NCBI GenBank assembly: GCA_008360955.1
Contig: LUCM01000568.1
Location: 1-64,000, forward strand
DNA: 64,000 nt
Direction of reading: 5' to 3'
Origin: Fasciolopsis buskii
Lineage: Eukaryota > Platyhelminthes > Trematoda > Plagiorchiida > Fasciolidae
Of the stretch, positions 10,406 through 22,259 are shown piece after piece (positions within the stretch are counted from its first letter, which is position 1; every line of letters begins with the position of its first letter). Both the position numbers and the translations under genes were made by a program. The notes below the pieces were generated by a model. That model made no database searches. It was not told where the DNA came from and was given only the letters and a program-made list of their open reading frames with translations.

Positions 10406-12593
10406 CTAAAACGCATGGATAATCAATTGTCAAAAAATGTCCCAAAATCAGAATGTCACATCCAATCACAGTGAGTGTCGTTCAGTTGATGTGAACAGTT
10501 TTCAAACAGACAAATGAACGGTTATTGTCTACTAGATAATTTTTGACATTTGGTTAGCGTTCACACAGGTAGCTTAAGTCCACGTGGCTTCCAGAAGACC
10601 GAAAATAATCTCACCGAATTTTCGCATATTTGAAATGAACTTCAACGAAACCACGGATCGCAATAAAATATAGCTTACGCCAAGGAGATTATTTATTGTA
10701 TTTTTTATCCAATAATAATGCGAACTGTTAGGCTAACTTTATTCGCTTTGTTTCACCGATGGATATCGATCGAATAGTTTTGATCGTTGAACCCATTTTC
10801 GAATTTCACTTCATCAGTGAGTGAAAAAATGTTTGCGTCATCTCTTTTACGGTATGGAAAAGAGCACATGATCATTTTTGTGATTGTGGCCTACCCCAAT
10901 GCTCAGTATCTCGTCAAGAAATATTGATTTTAAATAGGCCGTCTACCTGATTTAGGGTATTGTTAACGATAATTTAGCAAACCAAATTCACTTCACATGC
11001 CAGTGATGCAATCTTTGCGAGTATATCCACTGACTGGGCTCATTCCTTCGTGTCACCCTTGAATACTGTGATTTCAGTTGGTTACCGATGGATGAATCGT
11101 CCAGTATCAACGGTAGGCAGCTGGTAGAAAATAAGTGAGCAGTTTACTATACCGGCATTTCATTCATCGCAGCTAGGAGCCAATTCCACTGACGGACAGC
11201 ATCAGTACTCTGTACAGAAACGGTACTCTATAAAAACAGTTCGTTCCTCTGTGTGGGAGGCTCATCAGAAAGTACCTTGACGCATATATTCTCCCAATAT
11301 CACCAACTGCAAACACGATACTCCGTTGGTCCCATCGTAAAACGTCGATTACTAGGTTAGGCAATGCACGGCGTTGCAACTTTCACGTCCAGGGGATTCA
11401 GTCTGACTAGATTCAGTATCGTGCATAAACGGAACCCGCGATTCGATATTGTTAAAGCGTGAAAACAGACCAAATTGTCGGAACCATGCAACATTTGTAG
11501 TCTTTTTCCCACGATTCTGTTGATTGAGCATGGCGGTTAAATAGCAAACGGTTCATCACAAGTCGAGGTGACATCGTTTATGAGTTTCGTCTGTGTTCAT
11601 AGGATCGTCACCAATTCTGGCCTTGGAGTGGTGACTACGCGTCGACTTTCGCCGTTTGACCCTGCAACTATTGAAGATCACCGGTCGAGCGGAAACAAAC
11701 GAAAGAACAGTTTCCAGTTCATGTGTGACGAACAGATCCGGGGCCAAAATCAGGGGCAAACGAGGGTAGATAGGGAACCCCGTCAGTAGGGCATATGCAC
11801 TGACGATGTCACTTCGACTGATGATGAGGCGTTTGCCATTTAAAAACCAAGTTCAGGCAACAAAATGCAACAAACTGAGCTAAGACAAAAAAGAGGTTTC
11901 GAAAACCATTCGAGTTTTTTAAGTCTGCCAAACCTCATCTGATAACCTACGATGCCCATGGGTCCATAACGATAGAAACCCTTATACCGAAATCTTATTG
12001 TTGGCGGTCAAATTGGGAAATTCCTCCAAGATAGAAACCATTCACTAATGCGTACATATTTTAACCGAACGACCAGAGCTCTTTATGCAAATTCTATTGA
12101 ATACTGGATAGGTTTAGAATTTTCCCGAGGTCAACGTTTGTCTCATCCATTTCGTTTGAGATGAGTAGTTTTTTTCAACACTTTGACTAAATTGTGAAAT
12201 ATGTGGAAGAATAACTTTTCTGGGGTACATTTTACTAGAATAGTACGGATTAATTGAGCCAGCCTGGGTTAGCAATGTCGCGCAGGAACGAAATTCAACA
12301 TATCTCATCGATACAATCTGTTCAGTTAGCATCAGCACGATAGCGTGCCAAGATAGAGAAAGGAGAAATTTAATCCGATTTGTGTTGCTATTGCGTTATA
12401 TTGGAAAATTTTGTACTAATATTTTCGAACTAGCAGTTAATCGATCGGATAGCTCGATTTGAACAATACAAACAGGAAGACCCGTTTGCTTTGAAGTACC
12501 CATTCCGCCGAATCGATTATATCCCAAATACAATATTGTAACGCTTGGCCTAGCCGAAACTAGACTTGCAATCATTCGGCACGTTAAACTTAC
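10406..12593 (-). other. Intron of the multi-module gene
   Basis: Lies between the M8 exons, with matching phase 1 splice sites at both ends. No retroelement or further exon was recognised inside it. Confidence 0.65.
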
Positions 12594-13101
12594 GCATTCC
12601 GACAGGACATTCACGGTTCATGGTGAAAACGCAATAATCTCCCGCTGGCCAATCACTTGTTTCCGTCCGATTATTGTCGCTCGAAGTGTTGTGCAAACAG
12701 AATTCCATAGAAGTAACAGCGCTCACTTTGAATATCTTAGTACTATTGTCTATCGGATCTGGTAAGGTTCGCTCTTCGAATGTTTTGCTCACAAATGTGA
12801 GTCGGATACGTTCAAATGTGTCGGGACATTTGTAGTTCCCCGGTTGCAGTCCTTTGCTATCGGAATCGATAAACGGATGACCAACGAGATCTTCCGGTCG
12901 AATGGAGTCTGCATACTCTACATTTCGGATGATGTTGGTCTTTAGTCCACCCCGTCGGCCAATCGGGAGCAAATATTCACCGGCCGGCCAAGTGACCTGG
13001 GATCCGAACCACGATTCCGGAATATAATGACAAAGAACATCCCAGTGTGGTTCATTTTTGATATCGGTACGCAGTATTAGACGAACCAAATAACGTTCAA
13101 C
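12594..13101 (-). CDS. ApeC-like exon: end of M7 plus first half of M8
   Basis: The acceptor is '...ttgaacag' and the donor is C|GTAAGT at 12,593. The exon enters in phase 0 and leaves in phase 1. The first ~30 codons close module M7 with a V-L-C-H-Y strand. M8 then begins with V-T-W-P-A-G-E-Y-L-L-P, a K-C-P-D-T-F-E-R segment, a beta-rich stretch ending M-E-F-C-L, and the second repeat S-D-W-P-A-G-D-Y-C-V-F...E-C-P-V-G-M. This exon shows the module best, with both W-P-A-G-x-Y motifs intact. Codon phase matches both neighbours (13,922 and 10,405), which strongly supports the model. The domain name is by motif order. Confidence 0.85.
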
Positions 13102-13921
13102 CTGTTCAAGATCAGTACGTTGTCACGTGAATTTGAGGTAACCGTGGTCAAATGATTGGTATAAGGTAAGACTTACAAATATGTAGAATGAAACAGGGCA
13201 GGATGCGTTTAGAAACATGCTTAAATTGTTTAGGCATTGAATATTTCCTTGTTAACAGATATTCAGTTCTACCTAACAAATAGTCGATGTCCTTTCCGGT
13301 AAGGAATCCAAAATTCCTATTGGTTACATGAGATTAGTACACGGTATCTTTAAACAGAAGTTTAGCAATCCGTAATAAAACAATGAACACTTTCATTGTC
13401 TAAACATTCGCAAAGGGGCGCTTTCCATATGAATCATGGGACTCAGTCACATCTGTTGACAGTCAAATCTCAGTAACGTGAACAGCTCTGACCGGCAAAG
13501 AGACTCTAGATCAATTGTCCTCATAATGATGACATCAAATTTTGCGTGACACCACCGTTGAGAAAAATTGAGACAATTAATAGAAATTCACAATATTCAT
13601 TTACTCCTTTTGAAAAAATATCACTTTTATGGAATCTTCGATGCTTTTGTCAGACGTGTGGATTTGGATTTGTGAACCTCGATTCGAGCTTGCATCATCA
13701 AAACAGGGGAGTCGAACTGCTTGCTCCCTTTGATGTGGCTCCGACTAACCTGGGGCTGGGAATAATCAGAGCCGAAGAATATTCATTGACAGACAGATCG
13801 AAAGTTATTATTCTATCATTGCAGTAGAGATGATAGTTGTCAAGTGTATCATTCGTCGAGACCGCAAAACCCATACTGTTCTTCATCACAATGCAAATCA
13901 AGACATGGTTTCGGTACTCAC

Positions 13922-14064
13922 TTTAGTTTTCGATATCGGAAGACACTTTTCACCGCCAAACAGAAAGAAATCGCCTAAAAATGGCCAATTTACCGGAGTC
14001 GAGTCGGACACATTGTCGTTTCGACAGCACATCTCGGCCACCGAACGCGAATGACGGTGCAAAC
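13922..14064 (-). CDS. ApeC-like exon: M7 C-C segment
   Basis: The acceptor is 'ttttccccag' and the donor is AAA|GTGAGT; the exon enters in phase 1 and leaves in phase 0. It joins the C-P-P at 15,903 to give C-P-P-G-L-H. It then reads V-A-E-M-C-C-R-N-D, a P-V-N-W-P turn, G-D-F-F-L-F, and E-K-C-L-P-I. This fits the second half-module (C-C-R, F-x-L, C-x-x-I). The spacer before C-C is only about 11 residues, the shortest in the gene. The next exon (13,101) supplies the closing C-H-Y strand. Confidence 0.8.
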
Positions 14065-15344
14065 CTGGGGAAAACCGAAAGGCGAACGTTGGTGCGGAAC
14101 TACGCGGAGGATTTGTGAAGAAGCGATTTTCAAAGGTACAAAAATTCCCCAACTATGTGGTCACGTTTAATAACATTAACAATTGTCTGCGTTTATTTAA
14201 GTAAATGATGAATTTTTTATTCCCTGGCATTTTCATTCCACATCACCTGAACGCACAATGGCCTCCGTGTAGTGTGGATTGTGGAGCAAGGGCTACTCCT
14301 CTAGGTTGATTCAGAACAAAGTTCATACTTTGTATGCAATTTGCATTGTTTTGATACCGTCTAGCTGAGCGATTAAAATGGGTTATTTCTATTGCTCACC
14401 AAAAATAAATGGGTTCGAGTAATAAACGAGCCATTTTTTAGTTCTTAATCCAATGAAATTCACGTCCAGACCGACATTTATCCCTGCTTCGAGCGATTCG
14501 TTGCCTTCCTTAATGGCTCAACGGTGTTTTGCTTTCGAATGTGATAACTTCATTCCCGTCCGGTATGAAATCGGTCCTTCTGTAACCCAATAGAATAGGC
14601 CGACTTCGCGTATCATCCTGGGTAGCGTGAATTAAAGATATAGAAATTGGGGTTTCGAACATCACCATTATCAGTGTGCAGAGTCGAACGATCTGTCCGC
14701 GACTAGGGATTCCAGTGTCTTGCTACGAACATCCGATGAATGGTATTTTGCGTTCGCTGGAAGACGTGTAGAAACGTCGAGAGATATCGGTATCGGAAGA
14801 ACTGGTGACTGTTTTCTGAGACAATTTTCGGCGAATTACCTCAGACCTCTTCGAAGCCTCATTAACAGTGGTATCAGGCAGCCCTAATGGTAAGTAACAA
14901 AAAGGACTGTAAAAGGAGCCTCAAATATGTGCATGCCATTTTCAAAAAATCCGTAACAGCGTTATCGTAAGGTATGAAATTGGCCAACGGTTTGGCTACC
15001 CTGAGTGGCCTTTCTTAAGGCCGAAACGTCGTCCAGTTACACGCTCTACCGACAGAATTGTTATTAACTTTTGAACAACTGCATGCACATATTCATCACA
15101 TGGGGCATCGAATTTTCGATACAATCCGAATCTCGTTCGGTCGAGATTTCTCAACCCCCGTCACCAGAACCTCAACTTCGCTAACCAGTGTGACTGATTC
15201 AATAAGTAGTTCTCTTCTATCGCCAACTCTCTCTCCCTCGCTCTCGCTCTCTGTCCTCGTTTGCGTTTTTCCATCAGTTTGTTTCTATCTGACGGCTTCC
15301 CGACTGCAGAGAAAACATTTGACCAAGCACATGCAGTTCGTATT
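14065..15344. other. Intron sequence
   Basis: No exon recognised. The left part is open on the minus strand for a short way past the acceptor. The right part runs into a hammerhead-bearing SINE copy that starts near 15,345. Confidence 0.5.
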
Positions 15345-15640
15345 TAGACTACCTGCATACAAGTAATCTATCATTAGGGGTCGATTGCTTTGCGCGAATA
15401 TGTGCAACATCATATGATGAAGTTCAACAAAGCGTACACTGCCTTCCAGGTAGCCTAACGGTTAATGCGTTCGACTCAAAATCGTTCGTCCTATTTGGGG
15501 AACGGTGGATATGTACTGCTGATGACTCGTAACAAAGGTGAAAGAGCTGTACAGTGCTTCCATGATTCCTTAACGGTGAGTTAAGTGTTGGTATCACATG
15601 ATGAGTAATTTCATGAAAGTACATTCACACAGAATCCCAG
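15345..15640 (+). mobile_element. Hammerhead-bearing SINE, family 1 copy A
   Basis: Shares about 300 bases with copies at 22,260-22,590 and 31,930-32,262. Common landmarks in order are 'ctacctgcat', 'gtgcaacatcatatgatga', 'ttcaacaaagcg', a tRNA-like head (15,440-15,515, 'gtagcctaacggttaatgcg' then 'actcaaaatcgttcgtcc'), the ribozyme-like core, and a tail with 'ggtgagttaagtgttgg'. The B box is poorly preserved here. Confidence 0.7.
15513..15557 (+). ncRNA. Degenerate hammerhead-ribozyme-like core
   Basis: Order seen: a stem I arm ending in 'actg', the exact core CTGATGA (15,519-15,525), a decayed stem II, GAAA (15,540-15,543), then 'gagctgta' and the opposite stem I arm 'cagtgc'. Position, spacing and conserved boxes follow the hammerhead plan. 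Stem II pairing is largely lost and the second stem III pair is G/G, so this copy is probably inactive. Confidence 0.45.
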
Positions 15641-15902
15641 ATAGATTTTCTCTAAATATGTACTCTATCAAGAACTATCGGATCGACTGTGAAGGCCTGT
15701 TTTCTACACATCACTTTGCAGTTGGTCTAATATTTTCCTACAAATGAAGTGAACATTCCGGGGATCAGCACTGATCGTGAAACGGTCCTGTGCTTCCAAC
15801 GGAATTCGTCCTTTTGCCCATAAGCAACACTAATGACAACAAAGTAGAAGTAGTTATGATCCTCACCGGTAGTATTAATGTCCGCTAAACTTCTCCACGT
15901 AC

Positions 15903-16292
15903 CTGGTGGACAATGGTTATCCGAGGACGTCGAGAAGACGCAATAGGTACCTTTAGGCCATTGCAGAGCCTCGTCTTCCTTTATTGGTAGTGTTACCGTG
16001 GGAATTTGGGATTTCCCTCCCTCCGCTTCTTGTTCCTTTTCCTCGTGAATTTGTTTCGGCCGAATTCGTTCGCAATAGTGAACATTTAATGCACTAAAGT
16101 TGTGTCCAATTAGATCGAGAAAATACGACCCCAAACTGGACGGTAGTAACTGCAGGTCAAAGAACGCAGCCTGGCGATTGATCAACGAAGTGTACTTTTG
16201 TACAAACCCAGGTGGGCAAGCCGTCGACTCGTCATCGCGGTGAACATTTGGTAGGGCGTAATTGCCAAGTGGCCAGTCACCGGTATTAGTCA
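15903..16292 (-). CDS. ApeC-like exon: first half of M7
   Basis: The acceptor 'gaaatag' and donor G|GTACGT give phase 1 at both ends, so the exon could be lost or duplicated without shifting frame. It starts T-N-T-G-D-W-P-L-G-N-Y-A-L-P, then A-C-P-P-G-F, a hydrophobic stretch (LGSYFLDLIG), and V-H-Y-C-E-R. A charged Glu/Lys-rich linker follows. The exon ends L-Q-W-P-K-G-T-Y-C-V-F...H-C-P-P(G). Both W-P-x-G-x-Y...C-P-x-G halves are canonical. Joining to 24,716 makes a Val codon; joining to 14,064 makes Gly. The frame runs on past the donor to 15,727, but that part lacks module features. Confidence 0.88.
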
Positions 16293-17485
16293 CTATTTCA
16301 ATTAAGGAAAAGTGAGCAATGAAATGAAAAAACCAATACCCTTTGAGCTGGAGAAGTCAACCGAAGCAATTTTGTCTGTGTAAAACCGCATTGAACGGAT
16401 GCAGTGGATTATCTATCGCGCAACAACTGTCAGAAAACAGTACAGAACAGATGTCCGAGAAGTAGCGATGGTTGGATACCGTGGTTTTCGTGGTTTTGGT
16501 AGAATATGGTGGTAGTATTGCCTTGGAAACCCAGTATTTGGCCCTGCTAGGTCCTAGATTTTCGGGTTGCTGAATGTGAACAGACTAAGCTGATTGGGTC
16601 TCGTTTTATATGTCCACAGAACGAAAGTAACCGAATGCTTACGAACTTCAATATCATTAGGCAATTATTTCACGGACATTATGGGATTTCCGATTATTTT
16701 TAATATTCATAATGTTTGGACAAAATATAACATTACTAATACAATTATTATTACAATTATTATTATTACAATTATTATTATTATTATTATTGAATCCATA
16801 TGCAGTTCCATGCCACTCCGATTTTCAGGGCCACAGTCGCTGGTCTCCGCCCCAAAGGCTATAGGACAAGCTTCTTTAGGTGTACTCATACACTCAAAAA
16901 GTAATAAAAAGAATTAATAGTGGCAGTTGCAATAGCAAAGATAGCGGGGGTAGTAGTCGAACTAGTAAACTTAGCAATAATGGTTGTAGTAATGATGATA
17001 GTAATGACTACAATGCTAATCATAATTTATTCGGGAAATGGGACCGAATTAGAGTCGAGTTTCGATCGAGTGTAATTCTATTCAACCACAAGGGCAACAA
17101 ACAAAAATTACGTGCAAGTTTGGCCTATTCCGATCCCCGATATATTCGACTGACTCATTCGGGCTTGGGGATTTGTGCACAGTATCCTGTATGCAACCAC
17201 TGATCATCAATACGTGAATGCGCGTTAGTTCTACTGCACTTGTTTCGTTAGTGATCGCTAATAAAATGCTGTTTACTGAACATCAGCACTAACCGAGAAA
17301 GCGTCCCTTCCTCAGTGGGATTGGCGGAGTTGCATCCAGTCATCCTCAGTGGGGATGATACCTCGGGATTAAAATCTCATCCGTGGAATACTTAACTGAA
17401 AGGAAGGTTTTGAAACAACCAACAGAAAATGTCTGCTTGATGGAATTTAGTATTAGGTTCGTGAGTATTCACTGTGCCACATTAC

Positions 17486-17486
<1 letters not shown>
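16293..17486. other. Start of the long M6-M7 intron
   Basis: Holds an (ATT)n tract at 16,735-16,791 and a short region of AGT/AAT-type simple sequence at 16,919-17,030. No exon recognised. Confidence 0.55.
16735..16791. repeat. (ATT)n microsatellite
   Basis: ATT units with a few ACA interruptions. Frames through it are Ile or Asn runs. Confidence 0.9.
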
Positions 17487-17519
<33 letters not shown>

Positions 17520-18110
17520 AGATCTGAATAAAGAATGTGCGATCAAAATCATGGTGAAGAATGAAAACAGTGAGCAGAAAAGCAGAAAAAAGAAACATTG
17601 AGTAGATTCCGCGATACATACCAGTCCTTCTATTCTCCATCTCCACATCACTGGTCATCCATCGAGATCCATGAATCCTCTGTGAGCTTGGTACTATGCG
17701 ACATCCCAAGCCAAAGTATAGGGTTGACTAACGGATGGCCTCATCGCAAGCCTTTACCAAATGGTCCAATCCACAAGACATTGGGAGTATCTAAGAATTA
17801 CGTAACTCAATGGAGTCAGCTTACTGATTTTTCAGTTCATGTGCCCTCCGGATGGGGTTAGAAATCCTGGATGCCCATTTCACCTCGTCACTACGGACGC
17901 CAGCGAGCACAGCCGTGTGCCTCGTGGGCCGCCTGTGATTGGTTTGGAATCAGGGTTTAACCTAGACTAACTATCTATAGTCACTGAACCTGGTGCAAAG
18001 CGCTGGGCTTCCTCTTTCATCTTGGTACTTTAGTAAGAATACTGCCACAAGAAGGCACGAGAAACCGTGGGACCTAGTATAGAAGAGAGTTCGTCTTTCC
18101 TCGACTGCAG
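17487..18110 (+). repeat. Dispersed repeat, copy 1, headed by (TA)n
   Basis: Similar to 35,795-36,450. Shared landmarks are a (TA)n head, then 'catccatcgagatccatga', 'ttggtactatgcg', 'ccctccggatgg', 'ccagcgagcaca' and 'attggtttggaatcaggg', each with substitutions. At the other copy the repeat runs straight into a Gypsy-type integrase relic, so both may be parts of one LTR element. No intact frame. Confidence 0.55.
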
Positions 18111-18489
18111 TTCTCATTCGGGACTTGCGACTGTAAAATTACCGTTAGCTCATAATTTTTGAAGCTACTGGAAGGGATGTATATTTGCTAAACATTTTTC
18201 ACTAACAAACTAAGCACTGGCTATGCATGGTAAGCTGTTTGGCTAAAGAATTTCATCTTGGGGATCACGAGTGGCTTTTCCAACTCAAACTATGTTCTTC
18301 ATCAGTTCCATTCAATTGTAAATGGCCTGGGAGAATTATGGGGAAACAAAATAGGGTAAAATACGTCAAATTATTTCGATTTGGGAGCAATTTGTGGTGT
18401 TTTCTAACCAAACTCGTTTAGATAGGAGTGCAAAAACCTACCGAATTTTGCCCTCAACATAAGGAGACTACGTGCTGAATTGCTGATCT

Positions 18490-19060
18490 GCTTGATTTTA
18501 TACTGGATGCTGTGGCTTGCCGGGTTCATTTTGTCACCAAACCTTTGGATGCATCCGCCAAATTTGTCCGTTGCGCTCCCTTGGATTTTCCCTTTCCATT
18601 CGACACTGTTCCACGGTCGTTAATTCTTCGCAAACTTGAACAATTCGGCAGTCTCAGCAGCATCTCTTGGCGTGGCTATCAGACTAATTTGTCAACAGAA
18701 CTCAGTGCACGAGAATGGAAATAAACAAATCTACCCCGTTGGTAAATAATTCTGGAGTCCATCAAGGTGCTACCCTTTCTCCTTATTTGTTGTCAACATA
18801 CATCAGCTATCTACATGCTAGTTCCCATGGTAAATTATTCAAATATGCGGACGACGTTGCTGTCTGTCAGTATTTCATTAGAACCGAGGATTTCCTCAAA
18901 TTTTCCAACCATTTGTCTCATTTGTGATTTTTCTCTTCGCTTTGGCTTAAATCTTAGTTTGTCAAAATGTATCGAATGTTCGTTTACTTCTTCTCCGTCT
19001 GCTCACGCGGCTGACGTTACTTTTGCTACGATTCCGTCAAGCATTCGGGAACTGATATGA
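18490..19060 (+). mobile_element. Non-LTR retrotransposon, reverse transcriptase fragment
   Basis: Three consecutive frames carry reverse transcriptase blocks. The first holds L-D-F-P-F-P-F-D-T-V-P-R-S-L-I-L-R-K-L (18,560-18,660). The second, shifted, holds S-G-V-H-Q-G-A-T-L-S-P and the catalytic F-K-Y-A-D-D-V (18,745-18,870). The third, shifted again, holds F-G-L-N-L-S-L-S-K-C. This is the order of RT motifs 3-6 in LINE-type elements. At least two frameshifts and the missing ends make it a dead fragment. A piece of a similar element's C-terminal region lies at 52,230-52,800. Confidence 0.85.
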
Positions 19061-19949
19061 ATAAAAACTGGGCATGGTGATCCCACATTTCCAATTTCTT
19101 AAAAACTTAAAGCATTACCTTTTTACATGAGAAATGAGGCATTTACAGACCAGATGAAACACTGTCTCTCCTCTTTTGTCCGTCCGTCATATTGGCCGGT
19201 TTATTGAAAGAAGACTTAAAAACTCCTTGTCGGCTGGGGGAGCTGGTGGTGACTGATTTTCCAAACAAGCACTCGCAACTTTAAACATCACATTTTTTCT
19301 CCATGCTTTTTTAAGCTCTTCATTTCGATGCAATGACGAATGCATTCTTTTTGACTAAATTGTGGATACCTGAATAGGGAAAGGAACCCAAATCCAATAC
19401 AATACAAGGTCGAAGAGTTTTCTAACATTCGTAATTATTTACGATCGAATAGTCTATAAGCAGGCCGTCCAAATAGAAACTCGTGATTTCCAACTTGGAT
19501 TTGCACATCTTCACTCACTCTCGGCTTTCAACGTGTTTGAGTGCTTCCAGACCATTTCTACTATTGAAAGCCATTTCAACCCTGCGTACGTAAACATGGG
19601 CCCGACACATACGGAGAAAAAATCACATGGAAGTTGCCACTCGATTCCCACAGGTGAAAAAACGAATTGTGATGTTGACGTGTATACCATTCGCGCACAT
19701 ATATCCGCGTACCAGAAACCAAGCAAAAGAATGGGCGTCTGAGTCCTACGAACGCACATCCACGTTTTCAGCTACTTGCGAATACCACGAGGCGCTCGTG
19801 AAAAACGGGTTAGATAAAGGGACATCTAGTAGCCTTGGTTTGACACATGAAAGCGGTGGTAATCATTTTTGATGCGTGAGCAGATGACCGATCGGTTCAA
19901 CCATCACTGGACATGCAGTTGGATTTGATCGGCTCAAAGAGAAATGTGA

Positions 19950-20060
19950 CAGGTCAACCTTAGGCTCGGGAAGCACCAGGTTGAAGCTTCGCTCTCATCA
20001 GAGCTCACCAGTGGTGCATATACGCCATCGTAACCGGGGTTTAAACTCGGTCTTTCTAGC
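19950..20060 (-). mobile_element. Hammerhead-bearing SINE, family 2 copy 1
   Basis: On the minus strand a B-box-like segment ('gagtttaaaccccgg') is followed by 'atatgcaccactg' and the ribozyme-like core. The same order occurs in plus orientation only 370 bases away (20,290-20,480) and in minus orientation at 56,190-56,350. Confidence 0.6.
19973..20017 (-). ncRNA. Hammerhead-ribozyme-like core, stem II intact
   Basis: On the minus strand: stem I arm 'gcacca', core CTGGTGA (one change from CTGATGA), a perfect stem II hairpin (gctct-gatg-agagc), CGAAGC (one change from CGAAAC), a short loop, and the opposite stem I arm 'tggtgc'. Stem pairing is excellent, but two core bases differ from the hammerhead consensus, so cleavage is unlikely. 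Confidence 0.6.
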
Positions 20061-20289
20061 TGGATCACGTGTTGACATTGTGCTATTGCTCTGGAACTGG
20101 CCAATCAAAATTACGATCTTGTTTACATGTCGTCCTCAATGGCAAGCAGTACTGTCTGACAGCATCCAACGGACGAGGAAGTGGTTGGATTAGAGCTATT
20201 GCGACACTCATCGGGTCTCCGTTCGAGGCTATCGGCATCACCGACTGTCATTGAGGGAGACATGTGGACAAACATAACTCAGTTATTGT

Positions 20290-20480
20290 GAATAGTTTGG
20301 ACTTGAGCTGGTGACACGGTGCCAATACACACGACTTTCAGTTGGAAAGTTCGGTTTCAAACCCTGGGTGCGATGGAGCATATGCACCACTGACGAGTTC
20401 CCCTAAGAGTGAAACTCGAGTCTGCTGGTGCCCCGGTGTAGGGTTAATCGCATGACTTGGGATCTGTGGGTGATAGGTGG
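20290..20480 (+). mobile_element. Hammerhead-bearing SINE, family 2 copy 2
   Basis: A tRNA-like head with a B box ('ggtttcaaaccctgg', 20,353-20,367) is followed by the ribozyme-like core. The tail ('ggttaatcgcatgacttggg') has a related copy at about 20,920-20,945. It lies head to head with copy 1. Confidence 0.65.
20384..20431 (+). ncRNA. Hammerhead-ribozyme-like core, best conserved copy
   Basis: Stem I arm 'gcacca' (20,384-20,389), core CTGACGA (20,390-20,396, matching CUGANGA), a wobble-paired stem II, GAAAC (20,411-20,415), loop TCGA, then GTC (20,420-20,422) as the expected cleavage triplet, and stem I partner 'tggtgc' (20,426-20,431). Stem III is two base pairs with a four-base loop. 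All invariant positions I can check are present. Three extra bases (tgc) sit between the cleavage site and the stem I arm. Confidence 0.65.
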
Positions 20481-22259
20481 AGTCCGAATAGCAGTCTGCC
20501 AAGTGCATGAAACAATTATCGCACTCAGGATGAATTGCCGCACGTAGTGATCTGGATAAAGTGGCTCAAAATTCTCAACCTCAAGAGGGGGATGAGTCGA
20601 CCAAGACAAAAACCTAGATAGTATTACTGTCCAATAAGCTGTAATATCGATAAATTCCGAGGAAGTTCAATCAACCCATACCGTGCCATAAATCCAACCA
20701 ACCTGGAATTAATCCAACGGTCACAAGATTACTTTCTGGGAAACTTAGATGGCTAAGTGTCATCAACAACTGAAGTCAGCCACAGAAATATTGACCACTA
20801 GGTGGCTTTTTGTCCATTAACAGTTGTCCAGGGGAGAATCAGCCCTATGCTACTTGAGGGCCTAGGTGGTTTGTCTCACAAATCCTTCAGCGGTGTATCC
20901 AATGTGTACGTCCAGAATGTAGGATTAACCAGATGACTTGAGACAGAGTCCGAAGGACAGTCGATCAAGCATGGAAACATCAACCCCACACATCAGACAC
21001 GGGAACGTGATCGATTAAGATGTGTTGGGTTATCCCAGGAATTATACTGGGAAGGTTTTCATGCGAGTCACACTGAGCCAATCCAGGTAAGGAATATCGA
21101 ACTGAGCTGAGTGTATTTACAAAACTTGAAAAACCAAAAAGAATAATCATGTAAAAAATCTTTCACCTCACACCCTCGTTGTTTTCAAAAAAATTGAACA
21201 CTAGCAAAGCTTACGAGATTCTGGGTTCGAAAATTTCTCTTATCCTGCAGACGTTAGCTGAACTAGGATCTAGGAAGTTTACTGAAGCAAACAAGAAAGC
21301 TGATCATAGCCATCTCGCGGCCATCGAAATGTGCAAGCCAACAAATTTTTGTGATCAATTTACGAATTTCATTGATGCGTACAAGACAGGGTTGATGAAT
21401 CTGAATCAATCGAGGTTCGGAATGTCTCAAAAAGCCGCTTCCCGTTACATGCAGCATAGCGTTCTCTAAAGGCAGTGCAGTTGCCGACATTTCGTTCAAG
21501 AGTAACATTTCTCAACTCAGGTTTGCAATCACTTGACAAATAGAAATTCATTTCAAGATGCAACTCAGTTACACTTGCTTTACCGTCACTGTTTTTCCGT
21601 TATTATCGTATGTCCTGTCTGTCGGAGACAGCGCCTCGATCGTTCGTGTCCCTGTAACGTTTTCCCACTGGCAGTTAATTGTTCTTATCCCGCCCTGACA
21701 ATATACTGTTTATCACACTATTTTGGAGTTATGTCAAAACTACTCAGATTTAGGCAGAACAAATTGAAAATTAGAGAGCAACACGTCTACGTTTCACGAG
21801 ATCCGGCAAACATTCGTCTGCCCGTAAATTTCAGAATAAAAAAACAGGAAACCAGCTCACTTAACAGTGCGCACGTGCAAATCAACTCAGGGGATGTGTC
21901 ACGTTTCAAATAGGTGTGAGTAAAACCTCAGTAAGCATGAGGACTGCAGATTTTGAATAATTTTGACAAACAAACAACAATCTGGATGTCATACTTAAAT
22001 CTTTCATTTCGCTTTCTCCCCCATTGGAATGATAAAATGTGAAACAGTGGTCCATTTTCTGTCTTACTGCCCACCTGAAAACGTGTGCTTATCACAACCC
22101 TTCTTACAATCCAATAACCCCAGAGTTTATTCCTTTCATTTTCCTGAAATAATAATTCACCGTGTGACATCGTCGCTCAGCTCACCATTGGGAAACCATA
22201 GGACCACTGCGCAACTGTTTCATCCTTGTTAAGAATCATCAGTGCAGGTTAATTCCAAA
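20481..22259. other. Intron, no exon recognised
   Basis: Contains a second copy of the SINE tail near 20,920-20,990. Frames at 21,179-21,469 and 21,533-21,913 (plus) are unremarkable and unsupported. Confidence 0.5.

Noticed and set aside
11815..11835. CTGATGATGAGG string as a hammerhead core
   Set aside because: No GAAA box or pairing arms at suitable distance.
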